A program made the position numbers and the translations under genes. The notes below the pieces were generated by a model. The model was not told the origin of the DNA. It searched no databases and saw nothing but the letters and a program-made list of their open reading frames with translations. This document shows, one piece after another, positions 1 through 12,100 of a DNA stretch of 64,000 nucleotides (position 1 is its first letter; each line of letters begins with the position of its first letter). Source of the stretch: Cloeon dipterum (Eukaryota; Arthropoda; Insecta; Ephemeroptera; Baetidae); the NCBI RefSeq assembly GCF_949628265.1, contig NC_088787.1, positions 2,904,501 through 2,968,500 of the forward strand, read 5' to 3'.

Positions 1-2900
1 AAAATAAAAAATAAATTTCCTGTCACTTGTTGCTAAAAAATACTAATTGTCGAATGCGGGGGAGAAGTGTGGCGCCAGCGGGCGAATGTTTTGGTTGCAA
101 AACGCGATTAAGGCCGAGAGTTAATGCGCTCGTGTCGGGGCAGGCAGAGGATGAGAAAGCCGTTTGTTTCCTTTTCCACCAGATTAAACTGGAAGCGAGC
201 GAGCGGCCAGATGCGGACTTCTTGGCTCTCTCGCTGCTCCTTTTAAACTCGAATGAAAAGCGAAATTGTTCTGTCAAAGCTGTGCGCACGCTCTATTTAT
301 TTGCGTGCTCTCTGCCATGTCCTTTAATCGTTATTCTACACAGTTTATACGTCGCTTTCTGCACTTTATGGCCGTTGCAAAGAAGCTGTCTTAAAGGAAA
401 ATCACAAAAGAAAGAATTCATTCCGCCATATTGAAAAAACATCGATAAAATGGCTAATTTCCTCGGTTTAATTTTTTTAATGAGCTCTTTAATTCAAAAT
501 GGTGGTTTAAAGGCACGATTGACGCCATTTTTATTTTTAATGTGACTCTAGAACTATCATCCGGGGGTCTTGTTGCGATCTGTGTTGGTTACCGCAAGTA
601 AAATTAACGTTTTTATAGTTGAATCTAGTAAACTTGAAAAATTCGCTCATTTTGAAGCTGCGCAGTAAATTTGAGCGCAACTTAAGCATGCGCAGTATGT
701 TCAGATCGCTTCTAACACTCACAAGGAGGCTTAACCTCATCATTGCGCATGCGTGACCCAAATCAAAACCTTCTGCGCAGTCGCAATTCCCACCGGGGGG
801 CCAGGTAGCGATCTGTGCTTGTTCCCACCGGCCAGAAGTCAAAATGGCGACGAAATAATGGAGGCCAATCAGGAGAGACATAACTCGTTTTTAGTTAAAT
901 CAGTCAGCTTCATAAATTCGCCCAATTGGAAGCTGCGCAGTAAACTTGTGCGCATCTTAAGCATGCGCAGTACGTTCAGATCGCTTCTTCATCTCACTGA
1001 GAGGCTAAAACTCATCACTGCGCATGCGTGGCCAAGATTAAAACCATCTGCGCAGTCATAATTCCCACCGGGGTGCCGGGTTGCGATCTGTGTTGGTTTT
1101 CCCGCCGGTAAGAAGTCAATATGGCGTCGAAATAAAGAGTAATTTCATAATCAGACGAACATCAAAGTAATTCCAACATGGCGGAATGAATTCTCGCTAC
1201 TGTTCCATGAAACATGTGTTTTCACGGAGTAATAACCTGACGCCTCTCTAATCAAAGAGACAATTTTCGCGGAGAACAGCAGCGCGAGTGTGTGTGTGTG
1301 AGCGAAAATGCAATTTGCACGTTGAGTGCGTTCTGCTTCACGATCCGGTCCCGCAGGAGCGAAAGTATAATAAATGTCGTGCCGCTGCAGAAAGGAAATT
1401 TCGCAATTCGCATGCTGAAAATGCCGAGTCCCGAGCGAGCAGCGCCGAGGAAATGAGCAGAGTGCGGCCGGTTTGTCGGCGGCCTCGGACAGCCCAGAGT
1501 CGATCGTTTGACATGCAAATCAGGCACAATTGCAGAGGCCAATCACAAAGCCAGCTTCAAAATGCAAATTGCCACAAAGAGGCATTGCTGCAAATGAGTT
1601 TTACGGTTTAAATCTCATTTTTGTCCGTTCGGCAGATTTAAAATCAAAATTGGACAATGTTAAATGGTCGCCATCTTGTAAAAATGGTGGTTTCGCAGAA
1701 TTCTCAGCTAGCCGCCATTGTTGTAAAATTATTTAAAAATGGCGTTTTACTGGAACAAACATTTTTAGATGGTTTTTCTTCATCTTGAAAATTTGCCCGC
1801 CAAAAATTCAAACCCCTCGGGGCGCATCAACATTCCGCCTTTTGGAATTCGCGCGCCCTTTGTCAGAAGGAGCGATATATGTATTGCATAATTGTGCGGC
1901 GTCGGCGGGAATTTATCGGCGAAATGCTTTTGAAGTCGAAACCGATAAATAATGCCCGAGATTTACGGCCGGCGCGCGCTCGTTATTTTGCCCAATTTCC
2001 ATCTCTCGTATTTTTCTTCCTCTTCTCGCTCGGACCTGTCTTTTTTCCCGCGCTGCTGAGTGATTTGTGAACTTCGCAACTCCTTTCCTCCCACCCTCCC
2101 TCCCTCCCTCGGCCATTTGTGTCCGTCTCGCGTTACTGCACCTTATACAGATCCGATAAATAACCGACATTTTTTGAAAAATCTGCACTCTCGCAACTCG
2201 AGCTAACGGTCCATTTGGCAAATAAAATGGCGGCATTTGGCCTTAAAATGATATTTTGAGACAAATGGAAACGATAAACTGTCGTTATTGAATGGAAGAC
2301 GAAATTCTTTGACCGCCATTTTGACAAAATGGTGGTTTTGAGGCGTTAAACGCAATATTGCGTCCGCCATCTTTAAATTTAATTCATTAAATTGAGTTTG
2401 AAGCCCTGCTGAACATTCAAAATGGCGGATATGTTTCTTAAAGTACCCTAATTTTATTTAAAAATTTCAAAATGGCGGCTGGAGATGTCCTTTAAAGGAA
2501 AAATTCAATATTGTCACTTTTTGCCGGACGTTTTAATTTTCTCTTTTCTCGTGGCAGTATGATCCTTTTATTGATATTTTGCCGCTCGCTCGGGTCGACA
2601 CTTCTTTTTTGCATTCATTTCCTGGCATCTGCTGCACGGTGCTATACAGTATTTGAATGAATAAGAATGTGTGTAGCATTTTTCTGCGATACATAAGCAA
2701 TTTCTTGCGCCTTTGAACGAGGCGCGTAATGGAAAAGCGGTGTCGCCGGCCGGCCGGAAAGGCTGCGCACGGACAAAAAGCGCGGACAGCAAGGCGAAAT
2801 ATTGCACAATTGCCGCGGGCGACGCGCCGGCCGGACCAAATGCTAAATGGCCGCCGGCGCCAAAGCAACACGCCGCCTTTTTTGTCCGTGCAAAAAAAAT
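1..2900. other. Gene-free region with CpG-rich islands
   Basis: I see no supported gene. Islands rich in CG dinucleotides stand at about 30-300, 1255-1560, 1880-2140 and 2580-2900 in an AT-rich background. They are open on both strands at once over 60-135 codons, have no plausible splice junctions or recognisable domains, and contain simple GA/CT and GCGAG runs, so I read them as non-coding, possibly regulatory. Several words of the form AAAATGGCGG (2225, 2405, 2470) occur here. Two copies of the dispersed NRF1-like repeat fill 545-1140. It may lie inside a long intron of the minus-strand receptor whose first coding exon is at 30.5 kb, or be intergenic; the sequence does not decide. Confidence 0.5.
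545..1140 (+). repeat. Dispersed promoter-like repeat, two tandem copies
   Basis: Two adjacent forward copies of the most abundant repeat of the window (about 630-890 and 915-1135, with a further 3' fragment at 545-600). Diagnostic words in order: GAAGCTGCGCAGTAAA, GCATGCGCAGTATGTTCAG, ATCACTGCGCATGCGTG, CTTCTGCGCAGTC, then TTGCGATCTGTGTTGGTT and a GTCAATATGGCGTCGAAAT block. The CAATCAGGAGA part (CCAAT box) is present in copy 1. No open reading frame and no transposase; a non-autonomous element or an old repeat. Confidence 0.85.
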
Positions 2901-4430
2901 GTCCTCAATAGAAACACAACAGGATTTTCTTCCCCTTTTTGACACGGATTTTTTGCTGGTACATTAGTTTATCCGGGGCTTTTATTTGGAAATAAATTAT
3001 TTAATTAAGCCAATTTGAACGTTTAAAAATAGATTGCAAAAAAATATTTCAAATTATTTACTCAAAAATAATTAATTGAAATTTTCAAACGAATTTTGCG
3101 CGAATACAGTAAATTGGAGAAAAATTTGCACATTAGGGAAAAGACTGGAAATTTAATCAGCTTCCTGAATTTAGGCAGTTTTTGACGCTGCTATCAACTG
3201 CTGAATTTCAATCAGGCCAAACACAAACTCCTTTCGAAAATCTGTAATTTTTGAAAAAATAAAAAATAACTTTCAAGAATCAAAAGAACTATTTTTAATC
3301 TTCTCACAATTAAATTTTCATAATTTTTGCACCCCGGAAGCAATTAATTTCCTTTGCTCAAAAAGGGGGCGTACCCGGTTAAATTGAATTATTAAACAAA
3401 TTGTTTTAGGGACAATTGTATCGTGCTGAAAAATCAATTTGAATTTTTAAGCCAATAGAAAAGACCATTTAAAACGGTTTATGAATCTTACCCTGGCCTC
3501 AGGGTAGCCCTTAGACGATCGATTTAATTAAAATCCATTTTGTGGCCACTTTAACGACGCCTGACGGGTTCTGTATTGGTTCGATCTCTAGGATTTGTAC
3601 ACCTTTGGAACGGCCAAGTTGAGAGCTTTCAGAATATGTGTAATTCGACCTTTTCAAAGGTACCAGGGTCGTCAGGAACACATCAGGGTATACCCTGAGC
3701 ACCCTGATGGCTTCCAAAGGGTCGACCTGCACGTGTTCTGAAAGCTCTCGACTAGGCCGATCCAACGGTGAGCAAATATTGATGATTGAACCAAATATTA
3801 AATTGAAAAATTCGAATTATTGTTCTTTATTTTTTTAAAAGCTAAAAAAATGCGCATATTGTTTTGAAAAATTTAAAATACTATTTTTAATTAAAAAAAT
3901 ATTTCAGGGTCAGTTTAATCTTGCTGAAAATCAATTAAAATTTTTTTACCAAAACCACTTTTTTAGGAATTTCAGGGTACTCCCTGAGCACCCTGATGTC
4001 TTCCAAAGGGTCAAATTGCACATAATCTGAAAGCTCTCTACCTGGCCGTTCCAACGGTGTACTGATCTCACAATTGAAACTAATACAGAGCCCGCCAGGT
4101 GTCGTTAAAGTGGCTAAAAAATGGAATTTATCGAGTATGAAATAAAGACTCAAAAATTGTATTTTTTATCTCTTCGCTATTAAATTTTCATAATTCTTCT
4201 CACCCCGGAGGCAATTAACCGGTAAAACTCGTAAAACTTTTGGTCAGCAGTTTTTAAAAAATTTGTAGGGTTAAGGTTACATTTTCATTCAATTTCAATT
4301 TTTTAAATAAAAAAATCACTAACGCTCCACTTTATAGAATTTTCTTGTATACAAGAGGATCGAAATTGATATCCTGTTGATCAAGATTCTGAATTCTGGA
4401 GTAGCAGGCAGGGTTAGGGCCTCTTATGAT
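2901..4430. other. AT-rich gene-free DNA with degenerate repeats
   Basis: No gene seen. The segment at about 3060-3400 is repeated in the same orientation at about 33940-34290 (shared words include GGAAATTTAATCAGC and TCAACTGCTGAATTT). A fold-back lies at 3595-3775, and its right arm is repeated at 3960-4060. The word GGGGGCGTACCCGG near 3365 belongs to a GGGGGCGTAACC motif that recurs across the window. Confidence 0.6.
3595..3775. repeat. Fold-back repeat
   Basis: The left part (GGAACGGCCAAGTTGAGAGC, followed by TTTCAGAATATGTG) is the approximate reverse complement of the right part (CACGTGTTCTGAAAGC then TCTCGACTAGGCCGATCC), so the 180 bases can fold on themselves. A direct copy of the right half is at 3960-4060 (CCCTGAGCACCCTGATG is shared). 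Likely a decayed MITE-like element. Confidence 0.65.
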
Positions 4431-5284
4431 GCCGGTTGGCAACTTTCCAGCACTGCGCCGAGTTTTCCAATTTGCGAGTTGGTGAAAACAAGAAAGTCAT
4501 CCGAATGCAGGGCGCGCGTGAGTCGCTGGCTGGCTTGTGGGTGGGTGTGTTGTTGGCGTTTCGGTTTCGCCTTTCGCCGCCGCCGCCGCCGGACAATCGC
4601 TCTTTAACTTTGCTCTCTTTTTCCTCGGGGCGCGTGGGCAAGAAAAGTGACAAACGCAGGCAAATTCATTTCGCGTGCCAACCCCGAATATTTATCTACG
4701 CCGGGCACGGATTAGGAAAGCGCTGGAAAAATTATTGTGTCTGCCCTGATTTTTTTTTGTTGCCTCTCGATTCGTGATTTATCAAGTGCGCCTGACAAGT
4801 GCAATAAGACAAAGCTGCAGATTTACGGCCACGGACGCAGATAGTGCCCACACAGCACCAGCTATTTCGGCGCCGATCTCGCAAATTACACCTTTTTGAG
4901 CCAAGCGCAAAATTTGGCAAGGTTTATCAGAAAAATATGGATAGAATAAGCTATCCCTGAAGCCCAACTGTCACAATTTTAATTTTTTGGCACCGTACAG
5001 AGGTGTAATAATAAGGAGTTAAGAATATTATGATCTATTTTTTAGTTTTTAAGAGCGGAAATAAATTAAAAACATTTAAATCGATATTTAGGTCTAGAAA
5101 ATTTAATTTTAAATCAATGGAGATTGGCAAAACGTTAAGTTTCTGCCTGAAAAACTTTCCTCCTTTACTCACTACCCATATAAAGCGGCACATCATCATT
5201 CGCCGCCATGTTTTATTGATAAAAACGCAGGAATTGAGGACAGTTATATGTTTTTTCGTTGTTAAATCTAAGAACAGATAAAAA

Positions 5285-5515
5285 CATTCCCCCATTTTCA
5301 AGCTGCGCAGTAAAATTGTGCTCACCTTGAGCATGCGCAGTATGTTCTGATCGCTTTTTCATCTCACAAGGAAGCTGGAACTCATCACTGCGCATGCGTG
5401 ACCCAAATTACAACCTTCTGCGCAGTCGTAATTCCCACCGGGTTGCGATCTGTGTTGGTTCCCGCCAGTCAGAAGTCAACATGGCGTCGAAACACAGATT
5501 AATTTTATAATCAGA
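5285..5515 (+). repeat. Dispersed promoter-like repeat copy
   Basis: Forward copy beginning CAAGCTGCGCAGTAAAATTG and running through GAGCATGCGCAGTATGTTC, ACTGCGCATGCGTGACCC, CTTCTGCGCAGTCG and GCGATCTGTGTTGGTT to ATGGCGTCGAAA. It lacks the 3' part with the two CCAAT boxes. Confidence 0.85.
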
Positions 5516-6063
5516 CAAACACAAAGCTGTTTATCAATGACCTGACGCCTCTAATCAAAGAGACAACGTAAAGTTTCTGCCTGAAAAACATTCCTCCTTT
5601 ACTCACTACCCAAGTAGTGCGGCACATCATCATTCGGCGCCATGTTTGATATATAATTATGCAGAACTTGAGGACAGTTACAGGCTTTTCCTTGTTACAA
5701 AAATAATTTTCTTGTAAATGTCTCTAAATGGCAAATAAAAACCACCAAATTAACGGTTTTTGACCCTCACGAATGTCAAAAATGCAATCCCAGTGGTACT
5801 TTAAACATTTGGTGGGCGGTGGGAATAAAATGTTATGGTTTTCCCGTCATACACGCTGGAGTTTGGCTGGGCGGGAAGCGGGAAATCAATTCGAGCCTCA
5901 TTGTTGTCGTTGGCCAGCGTCCAATTCTTACTTTTAGCGAAAGGCGAGGGGGATAATTAATTTTCACGGTTAACCTCGGCGGAAACGAGAGTGAAAAGTT
6001 GCGAAACGAGAGGCAAAACAATCATGTGTCGAGCAGGCGATGAATCAGATTTTTTACTCGGCT

Positions 6064-6089
6064 TTGTGTGTGTGTGTGTGTGTGTGTGT
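6064..6089. repeat. GT dinucleotide microsatellite
   Basis: Uninterrupted run of about 13 TG/GT units inside a CG-rich island. Simple-sequence repeat with no other feature attached. Confidence 0.95.
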
Positions 6090-7289
6090 CGTGCAATTTG
6101 CTCTTTCTCATCTTCCTGCCTTGAGCGAAAGGGAAGAGGAAGTGGAGACTATGGAGAGCGCAGGCCGAACAGCAACAAAGGAAAACTCGGCACTATAATG
6201 AGCGGTAATAAATTTTCTCGACAACCAAGTGGCCGCGCGCACCGACAATCTTGTTTCCAAGCCGCAAATGTGCTCTTAACTCAACATTTTTCATTAAAAT
6301 ACATATACAAACGCCATTGTTGCCATTTCACCGCGTGTCAAGTAATAATTCTCTTGTGTTAATTAAATGTTAACTCCGCTCGGAACTAACTTAAAGGTGT
6401 TTCCTGAGATGTAAAATGTAAAATAGCCTGATTTAATCTAAAATTGCACTCTTTAGCTCTAAATTTAATATTAATCGGCGTTTATATTCTCTAAAAAGCG
6501 CATCAATCTGCTTGTAACGCGATTAAATCCGAGCGACGAGTGATTTACACGCGCATTGTTGACGGGCGGAACAAATATTTAGACGTGTCGGCTCGTTAAT
6601 TCGGATTTGCGTCCGAAGCCGTGCGCCGAATGCAAACAACAAGCGGGCCACGCCCACCCCAGGCCTCGTAAAACTTATTTCCCGGCTGCCGCACGAAAGG
6701 TTAACTTTCAAATCGTTTATAATTGGTTAATGAGACGAAATTAGCAACTTTCTTTCGGAATAAAATTCGGCTTTTGACCCTGTTGTGCGTTCGTCTGTGC
6801 AGCCGAGGGGGAAAAGTTTCGGCTCGTAAATCGGGGGAAACGGCGCTTTTTTATGCTTTTTATGCGTTTCGCACGGAATTTTGAAAGGTCAAAGACGACG
6901 ACTTGTGTGACGAGTTAATGGCGCGCAAGAAGCCGAGTACAAAAGTGCTTTTATCGACGGTTATAAATCGGCGGCAAACGCAATCACCGCGCCACGCAGC
7001 GCATCTCCACGCTGTGAGCAGTCGCCATTTTGATAAACAACGAGCAAAGTTGCGAAAATCACCTCGGCACGCACATTTCAACACCTGCCACAAAAGACTG
7101 TAGGGTTGCCGCGTCCGTTTCAATTCGAAAAACGGCGGGAGAGTGTAAAAGGGGGCGTGGCTCTCATCAGTATTGAATTTTGGCGCAATTAGACCGCCAT
7201 TTTTAATCAGGTTATCCTCTGTAAATAAACAAATTGAGAAATAAAACATGGAAATTCAAAATGGTGGACTGGGTAGCCGCCCTAGATGC

Positions 7290-7500
7290 CAATTTCAATT
7301 GATCTTGGTGGAATTCCGGTGGATTTTAATGGAATTCCGGTGGATCTTGTTTGAATTTTAGTAAACTTGGTGGATTTTGTTGAAATACCTCTGGATCTTG
7401 GTGGAATTCTGAGGATATTGGTGGAATTTTGGTGGATCTTGGTGGAATTCTGGTTGATTCAATATTGATTCTCCTTATATCGTGATGGATCGACATCTGG
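7290..7500 (+). repeat. Short-unit degenerate repeat (GGTGGATC / GGAATTC)
   Basis: About ten imperfect units built on GGTGGATCTTGGTGGAATTC. The same vocabulary returns in the introns of downstream genes: three copies at 48325-48710, a fold-back at 58205-58280 and a fragment at 59580-59650. The related intron copies continue into TTCAATGATATTTCTCCCTATG. Confidence 0.7.
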
Positions 7501-8860
7501 GGCGCCATTTTGGAATAAAACATGTTTTTCAGCCGGTTTTCAACCCCTGATTCTTTAAAAATGATTGATTTTACTCATTTTTTTACTGAAAATAACGACA
7601 TTTTAAAAATTTTGACGGCCTTGAAAGACACGTGACATTTAAATTATATATTTTATATTAAAAAGAAACAGTTTCGAGACAGTTTAACAGTTTGATTTTT
7701 ATATTACATGAAATTAAATTCTTTAAAGGTAGCGAGAATAATTTATTCCGGTTTCTGGCAACCCTAGCTGCTTCTCATTGCCAGACAGGTGCAGCGGCAG
7801 TAAAGAAAATTCCCTGCTTATGCATGCGCGCCGAGTTATGCATGGAATCGGAAGAAGAAGCGAGGTAGACCTGACCTGCGCGCGAGACTTTATTGCTTTC
7901 TCTTCTCTCCTGACTGAGAAGCAGCAGGAATTTTCGTTAACTGGAAAATTGGTCGAGAAAGGGAAATGCAATTTTACGCACGCTTAACTCTAATTCAAGT
8001 TTGAGAGTGGAAACGGCCATCACTTCTTATATATTCGCCGGAGGAACTTTTTACGCCGCCGAAATAAAATAAATGCACTCCTTCTCTCCGCTCCAGCGCG
8101 CACAATTCTCGGCCACTTTGCCCAAAACACTCCAGGGGCCTTCTAAAGGTGTTTCTTTGCGCGGGAAAATTTAAAATGCTTTAAAGGTCGCCGTTTTGGA
8201 TTTTAAATGTCTCAATTTCAGGCTTTTCAGCAGTTTCCTAGGTCTCTCCTCCACGCATAAATCTCTCAAACAAAAAGATTCGGTGACGTTAGCAAATAAA
8301 CGCGCGCGTTGTCGTTTTTAATCAGTTTTCGGGGCACCGGCCGTGCATCATAATTCGTGCGACAGCTTTATCGCGCGCGCGAGTGTGCGTGCCAGCTAGC
8401 AGCCCGCCAGTGAGCAAGGGAGAATAAAAGCAAAGAGCCCTCGCAGCTGGCTCCCCTCGATTACGCGCGCGTCTCCTCGCCTTGCTTGCTTGCGAAAGCT
8501 TCGCCGGCGATAAAAGCGAAACACAGAGAGACGAGAGAGATGAGAGTCTGCGGCAAACACGCCGAATTCGCACAAGTACATACAATAATTGGCTTTCTCT
8601 CTAATTCCAGATTCATTGTTCCAATACGACACGCCGCCGCCGTAAATTTCGCGCCTCGCCGGCTTGAAACAACCGCTCGATTCGACTCGCAAACTTTGAG
8701 CGGTTTAAACTCCCCTCCCGGCTCCATTAAAAATTGTTTCTTGATTAAATACGATCGATTTAAAGCTTTAAAACGCATTAATAAGAAAATTTGAACACTT
8801 CCGCCGCAAAATAGGTGCGACTGCAGCGCCTCTAGTTGTCAGGTGTGTTTAGAAAGGAGT

Positions 8861-11310
8861 TTAAATAAAGATCTGAAGTTCTTAATACTTCTACCGAGCC
8901 CTGTGAACACCAATCAGGTCGATTTTCACACCGTTAGACGCGGAATTTACCGGGAGTAAATTTAATTTTTAATTTGGCCCAAACAGACCCATAGGGCCGG
9001 AGTTATTAATTTTTAAAGTCCCAAAAATGTATTTTTTTGACATTTTTCGAGTTTAAGGGCCCACCGCGCGGGCCCCTGGGGTCCAACATGGCCGTGCTAC
9101 CCCGCGTTCGAACCCTTATCTCATGGGTACTTATAAAAAAATCGGGCGGATTTTTAGTGCACTCAGGGTATGAGATACTCAGGTCGAAAGTTAAAAAAAC
9201 TGACACTCCCATTTAATCCCATTGGGATTTTAGTTTGAACTAACAATTCAAAATGGGGTTGAAAATTCAATTTACCATCTTACAAGACTATTCTGAGAGT
9301 TGTAGCTCCCTGGCGCATACCCTGAGCTCAGGGTGAATTTTTGAAAATTGCAGTTTTGCTCAAAATTTCGGATTCCAGTCGCCATATCTCACGATTAGGG
9401 TTAAAAATTCAACAAACCCTACGGTGAATCGACGCAGAATTTATCTGGAAATCTTTTGAGACCAATCACGACCCGATCGAATCAAAATCGTAGAAACCGT
9501 TTCACTTCGAAGTTTAAAAAACCTGTTTTTTCGCATTTTCCCTATTAAAATAACATAGAAAAAGGAAAATTCTCAATTTTATGCACAAATGGAGTGATTT
9601 TGAGCCATCTCGCATCCGTAGAAAAATTAAATTAACAAATGAAATGCGTGACAGGCGATAAAATTTGCTGGAAATTCTTGAAATGTCCCTTTTTTACAGA
9701 GGTGTTTGTTGGTGAAGCGCCGTTAGAAAATCGCAGCCTTGAAACATTTCTTGATTTTCTCAGACAGGATATTTTTATGCCTGCGATATTACGCCGGAGG
9801 AAGAGTTTAGGGGCAATTTGTGTGTCGAGAGCGTTATTGTGTCATTTGCAAGTTTTCCTCTCGCGTCGAGTGTGTCGAGCGAGTGCGCGCCGAGCTAGCG
9901 AGCGAGCGAGCAGGTTATGTAGCGAGATGGAGCAATTTGCGAAAGCACGTGCCGCGATTCGCAATGGAAATCGAGGTCGCTCTTTTGCTTCAAGCTGCTT
10001 CTCCGTTTTCCTCCGCCGCCGCCGAGGTAATCGACACCCAAAGTCAACAGGCAAACACCGGACGTCCGACGCGCCCGCTTCCGCTCATCTCGCAAAGTGC
10101 ACTTTTCATCCCCGAAGAGTCGCAGAATACACATTAAAATAAACGCAGCGCATGTTTTATTAATAATTGGCACACAGAGATTTCTCCAGAGGAGGCCATT
10201 TCGGTTCTTGGAGGAAAATATCGGGGGGTGAGTTTATTAAAAGAAAAAAGATCCACTATTTTCAGTTGTTTTTAACTTTTGGATTTAAATTTTATTGAAA
10301 GAATTTAAAATTTTAGCAGGTTTTGGATTCCCCTCGTCAATCCCGAACAGATTAACATTAAATTTAATTCTATAAGGTCAAGGCTTGAGGTCAAAAGTTA
10401 TTTTAGGTGTTTATCGTGGCTTTTAAAATATTCCAAAATTTTTAAAAAATCTGAAAAGCCCCTAAAATCATTCCCAAAGCACGTGTGGACTGTTTTGAAT
10501 GTCTAGAAGTGGTTTCTACCATAGTTTTCAAGAAATTATTTTAAAAATAAAAAAAATCAATTTTTTTTTGTTTTTTTTTAATTTTTGGCAATTTTTAAAG
10601 TCCCAAATCTCAGGTTCTAATCGTCAGAATTGCAAAAACTGAACATCCTTATAATCGTCTTGGCCTCGCCTGTTGAAAAAAGGGGTTAAAGGGATGCTTA
10701 CTCTCCACCCCTTTCAACCCCTTGCTAATTTTTTAATGGAAAAAACGTTATCAATGGCTTTTAAAATATTCAGAATTTTTTAAATAATCCGAAAAGCCCC
10801 TAAAAATAGGCCCGAAGCATGTGTGGACTCCTGTGAAAGTCTCAGAGCGGTGTACCCCATGTTTTTCGAAAAATTCAATTAAAATAAAATACAAATTTTC
10901 GATTTTTGGCAATTTTTGAAGTCGCAAATCTCGGGTTGTAATCGTCAGAATTGCAAAAACTGCACACCCTTAGACTCGTCTTTACCACCCCTGTTGAACA
11001 AAGTGGTTTAATGGATGCTCACCCCCACCCCTTTCAACCCCTTACTAAAAATTTATTGGAAAAACGTCGAAATGACTTAGTTAGCTCTTGAAAATCTCTG
11101 GAATTTTATAATTATCTAACATTCACCCCTAAATTACCACCCCTGTACTTGTTAAAAACATTGGAGAGGTGATTTAAATTTTTAAACTGCTGCAAAAAAT
11201 TAAAAATAAAATTGTGTTAAACATAAGCGTCTAAATTGGTGTTCTAGAATAAGACACGGATCGAATTTCCGAGCAAATCTGGCAAAAAAGTTTTTTTTTC
11301 CGGTTCCCCT
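8861..11310. other. Gene-free repetitive region
   Basis: No gene seen. A palindromic GC-rich patch (GGGCCCACCGCGCGGGCCC) sits at about 9058. A CG-rich island with GAGCGAGCGAGC runs lies at 9780-10140, open on both strands and without recognisable protein domains. A tandem duplication occupies about 10385-11100. Confidence 0.5.
10385..11100 (+). repeat. Tandem duplication of about 320-340 bp
   Basis: The word GAAAAGCCCCTAAAA occurs at about 10453 and 10791, and AATCGTCAGAATTGCAAAAA at about 10618 and 10941, giving a period of 320-340 bases. Both units contain a CACCCCTTTCAACCCCTT stretch, and the start of a third unit (ACTAAAAATTTATTGGAAAA) is visible from about 11040. No coding potential. 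Confidence 0.8.
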
Positions 11311-12100
11311 GCGAGTTGGCCTGTTATGCAAGCTGCTCGGCGTGCGTGTCGGGCGGTTGGCCTAGCTCGGAGCAAAAGCAGTGAATATCTCTCTCATTCT
11401 CTCTCTCTCTCTCTTTCTCGGCGGGAAGGAAATAAAGTACGCGAGTTTGGCTGCGGCGGTGGCGGTCGTAGCGGGCGGAGTGCGGAGGCGATGATCGGCC
11501 GGGGGCGTTGTCCAGAAAGAGAGCGAGAGTCTATTTTTGCGCGCCGAGCCGAGCACAGGCAAACACGCCGCTTGTTTTCTTTCCCTTTCCTCTCGCTCTC
11601 GTGTGTCAGTCTCGTGGCTTTTTGCTTCTCTTTCGACCGACAGCCGCAACATTGTAGTTCTCACCTGAAACAAGACGGAAATTTGATCAATTTAAATAAT
11701 AAAATCCTTTAAGCACGAAGAATTTAAATTTCCCGCCCTTTAAAGACATTTTGTAGCATAATTACAATAATTTATGCCAGCAATTTAATAAAATACACCT
11801 AAGCCCGCTTGTACGAAAGTGCAGGGAATTAAAATGAAACCCTTTGCGAGGGGGAGAGGGTGTCAAAAAGAACGAATCGAATTAGTTCACTTTGCATCGC
11901 GTATGCGGCGGCTGCGAATCGAGTTAGCCCGGCCGGCTGTGCGCGGTTAAAGCACAACAACAACGAGGGTCAATTTTAATTTGATTAAGCGCTTGGCTTG
12001 GCTCAGTGCGTCCGCCATTAGCGCACTTCCCTTTTAATGGCCCTCGAAAGCTCTGGCCCGGCTCCATTATCCAACTTGCCGCTCGTCTGCGCTTAATAAC
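11311..12100. other. CpG-rich islands, no gene recognised
   Basis: Two CG-rich islands (about 11310-11680 and 11880-12110). The first contains a CT-rich run at 11394-11416 and a (GGC)n-like stretch. Frames are open on both strands with low-complexity translations (Ser/Leu, Arg/Glu), which argues against coding. Confidence 0.45.

Larger units (their letters stand above)
4431..8860. other. Gene-free region with CpG-rich islands
   Basis: No gene can be supported. CG-rich islands at about 4430-4890, 5840-6260, 6540-7130 and 8030-8700 alternate with AT-rich DNA. The islands have overlapping open frames on opposite strands but no domain and no consistent splice signals. A short-unit repeat rich in GGTGGATCTTGGTGGAATTC lies at 7290-7500, and a GT microsatellite at 6064-6089. 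The islands might be enhancers; that is inference only. Confidence 0.45.

Noticed and set aside
9095..9130. GGTTCGAACGC on the minus strand, resembling a tRNA B-box
   Set aside because: The flanking bases do not pair to form a T-arm and no A-box, anticodon arm or acceptor stem can be drawn.
9639..10142. 167-codon plus-strand frame
   Set aside because: Overlapping frames on both strands, GAGCGAGC simple repeats inside, no recognisable domain.
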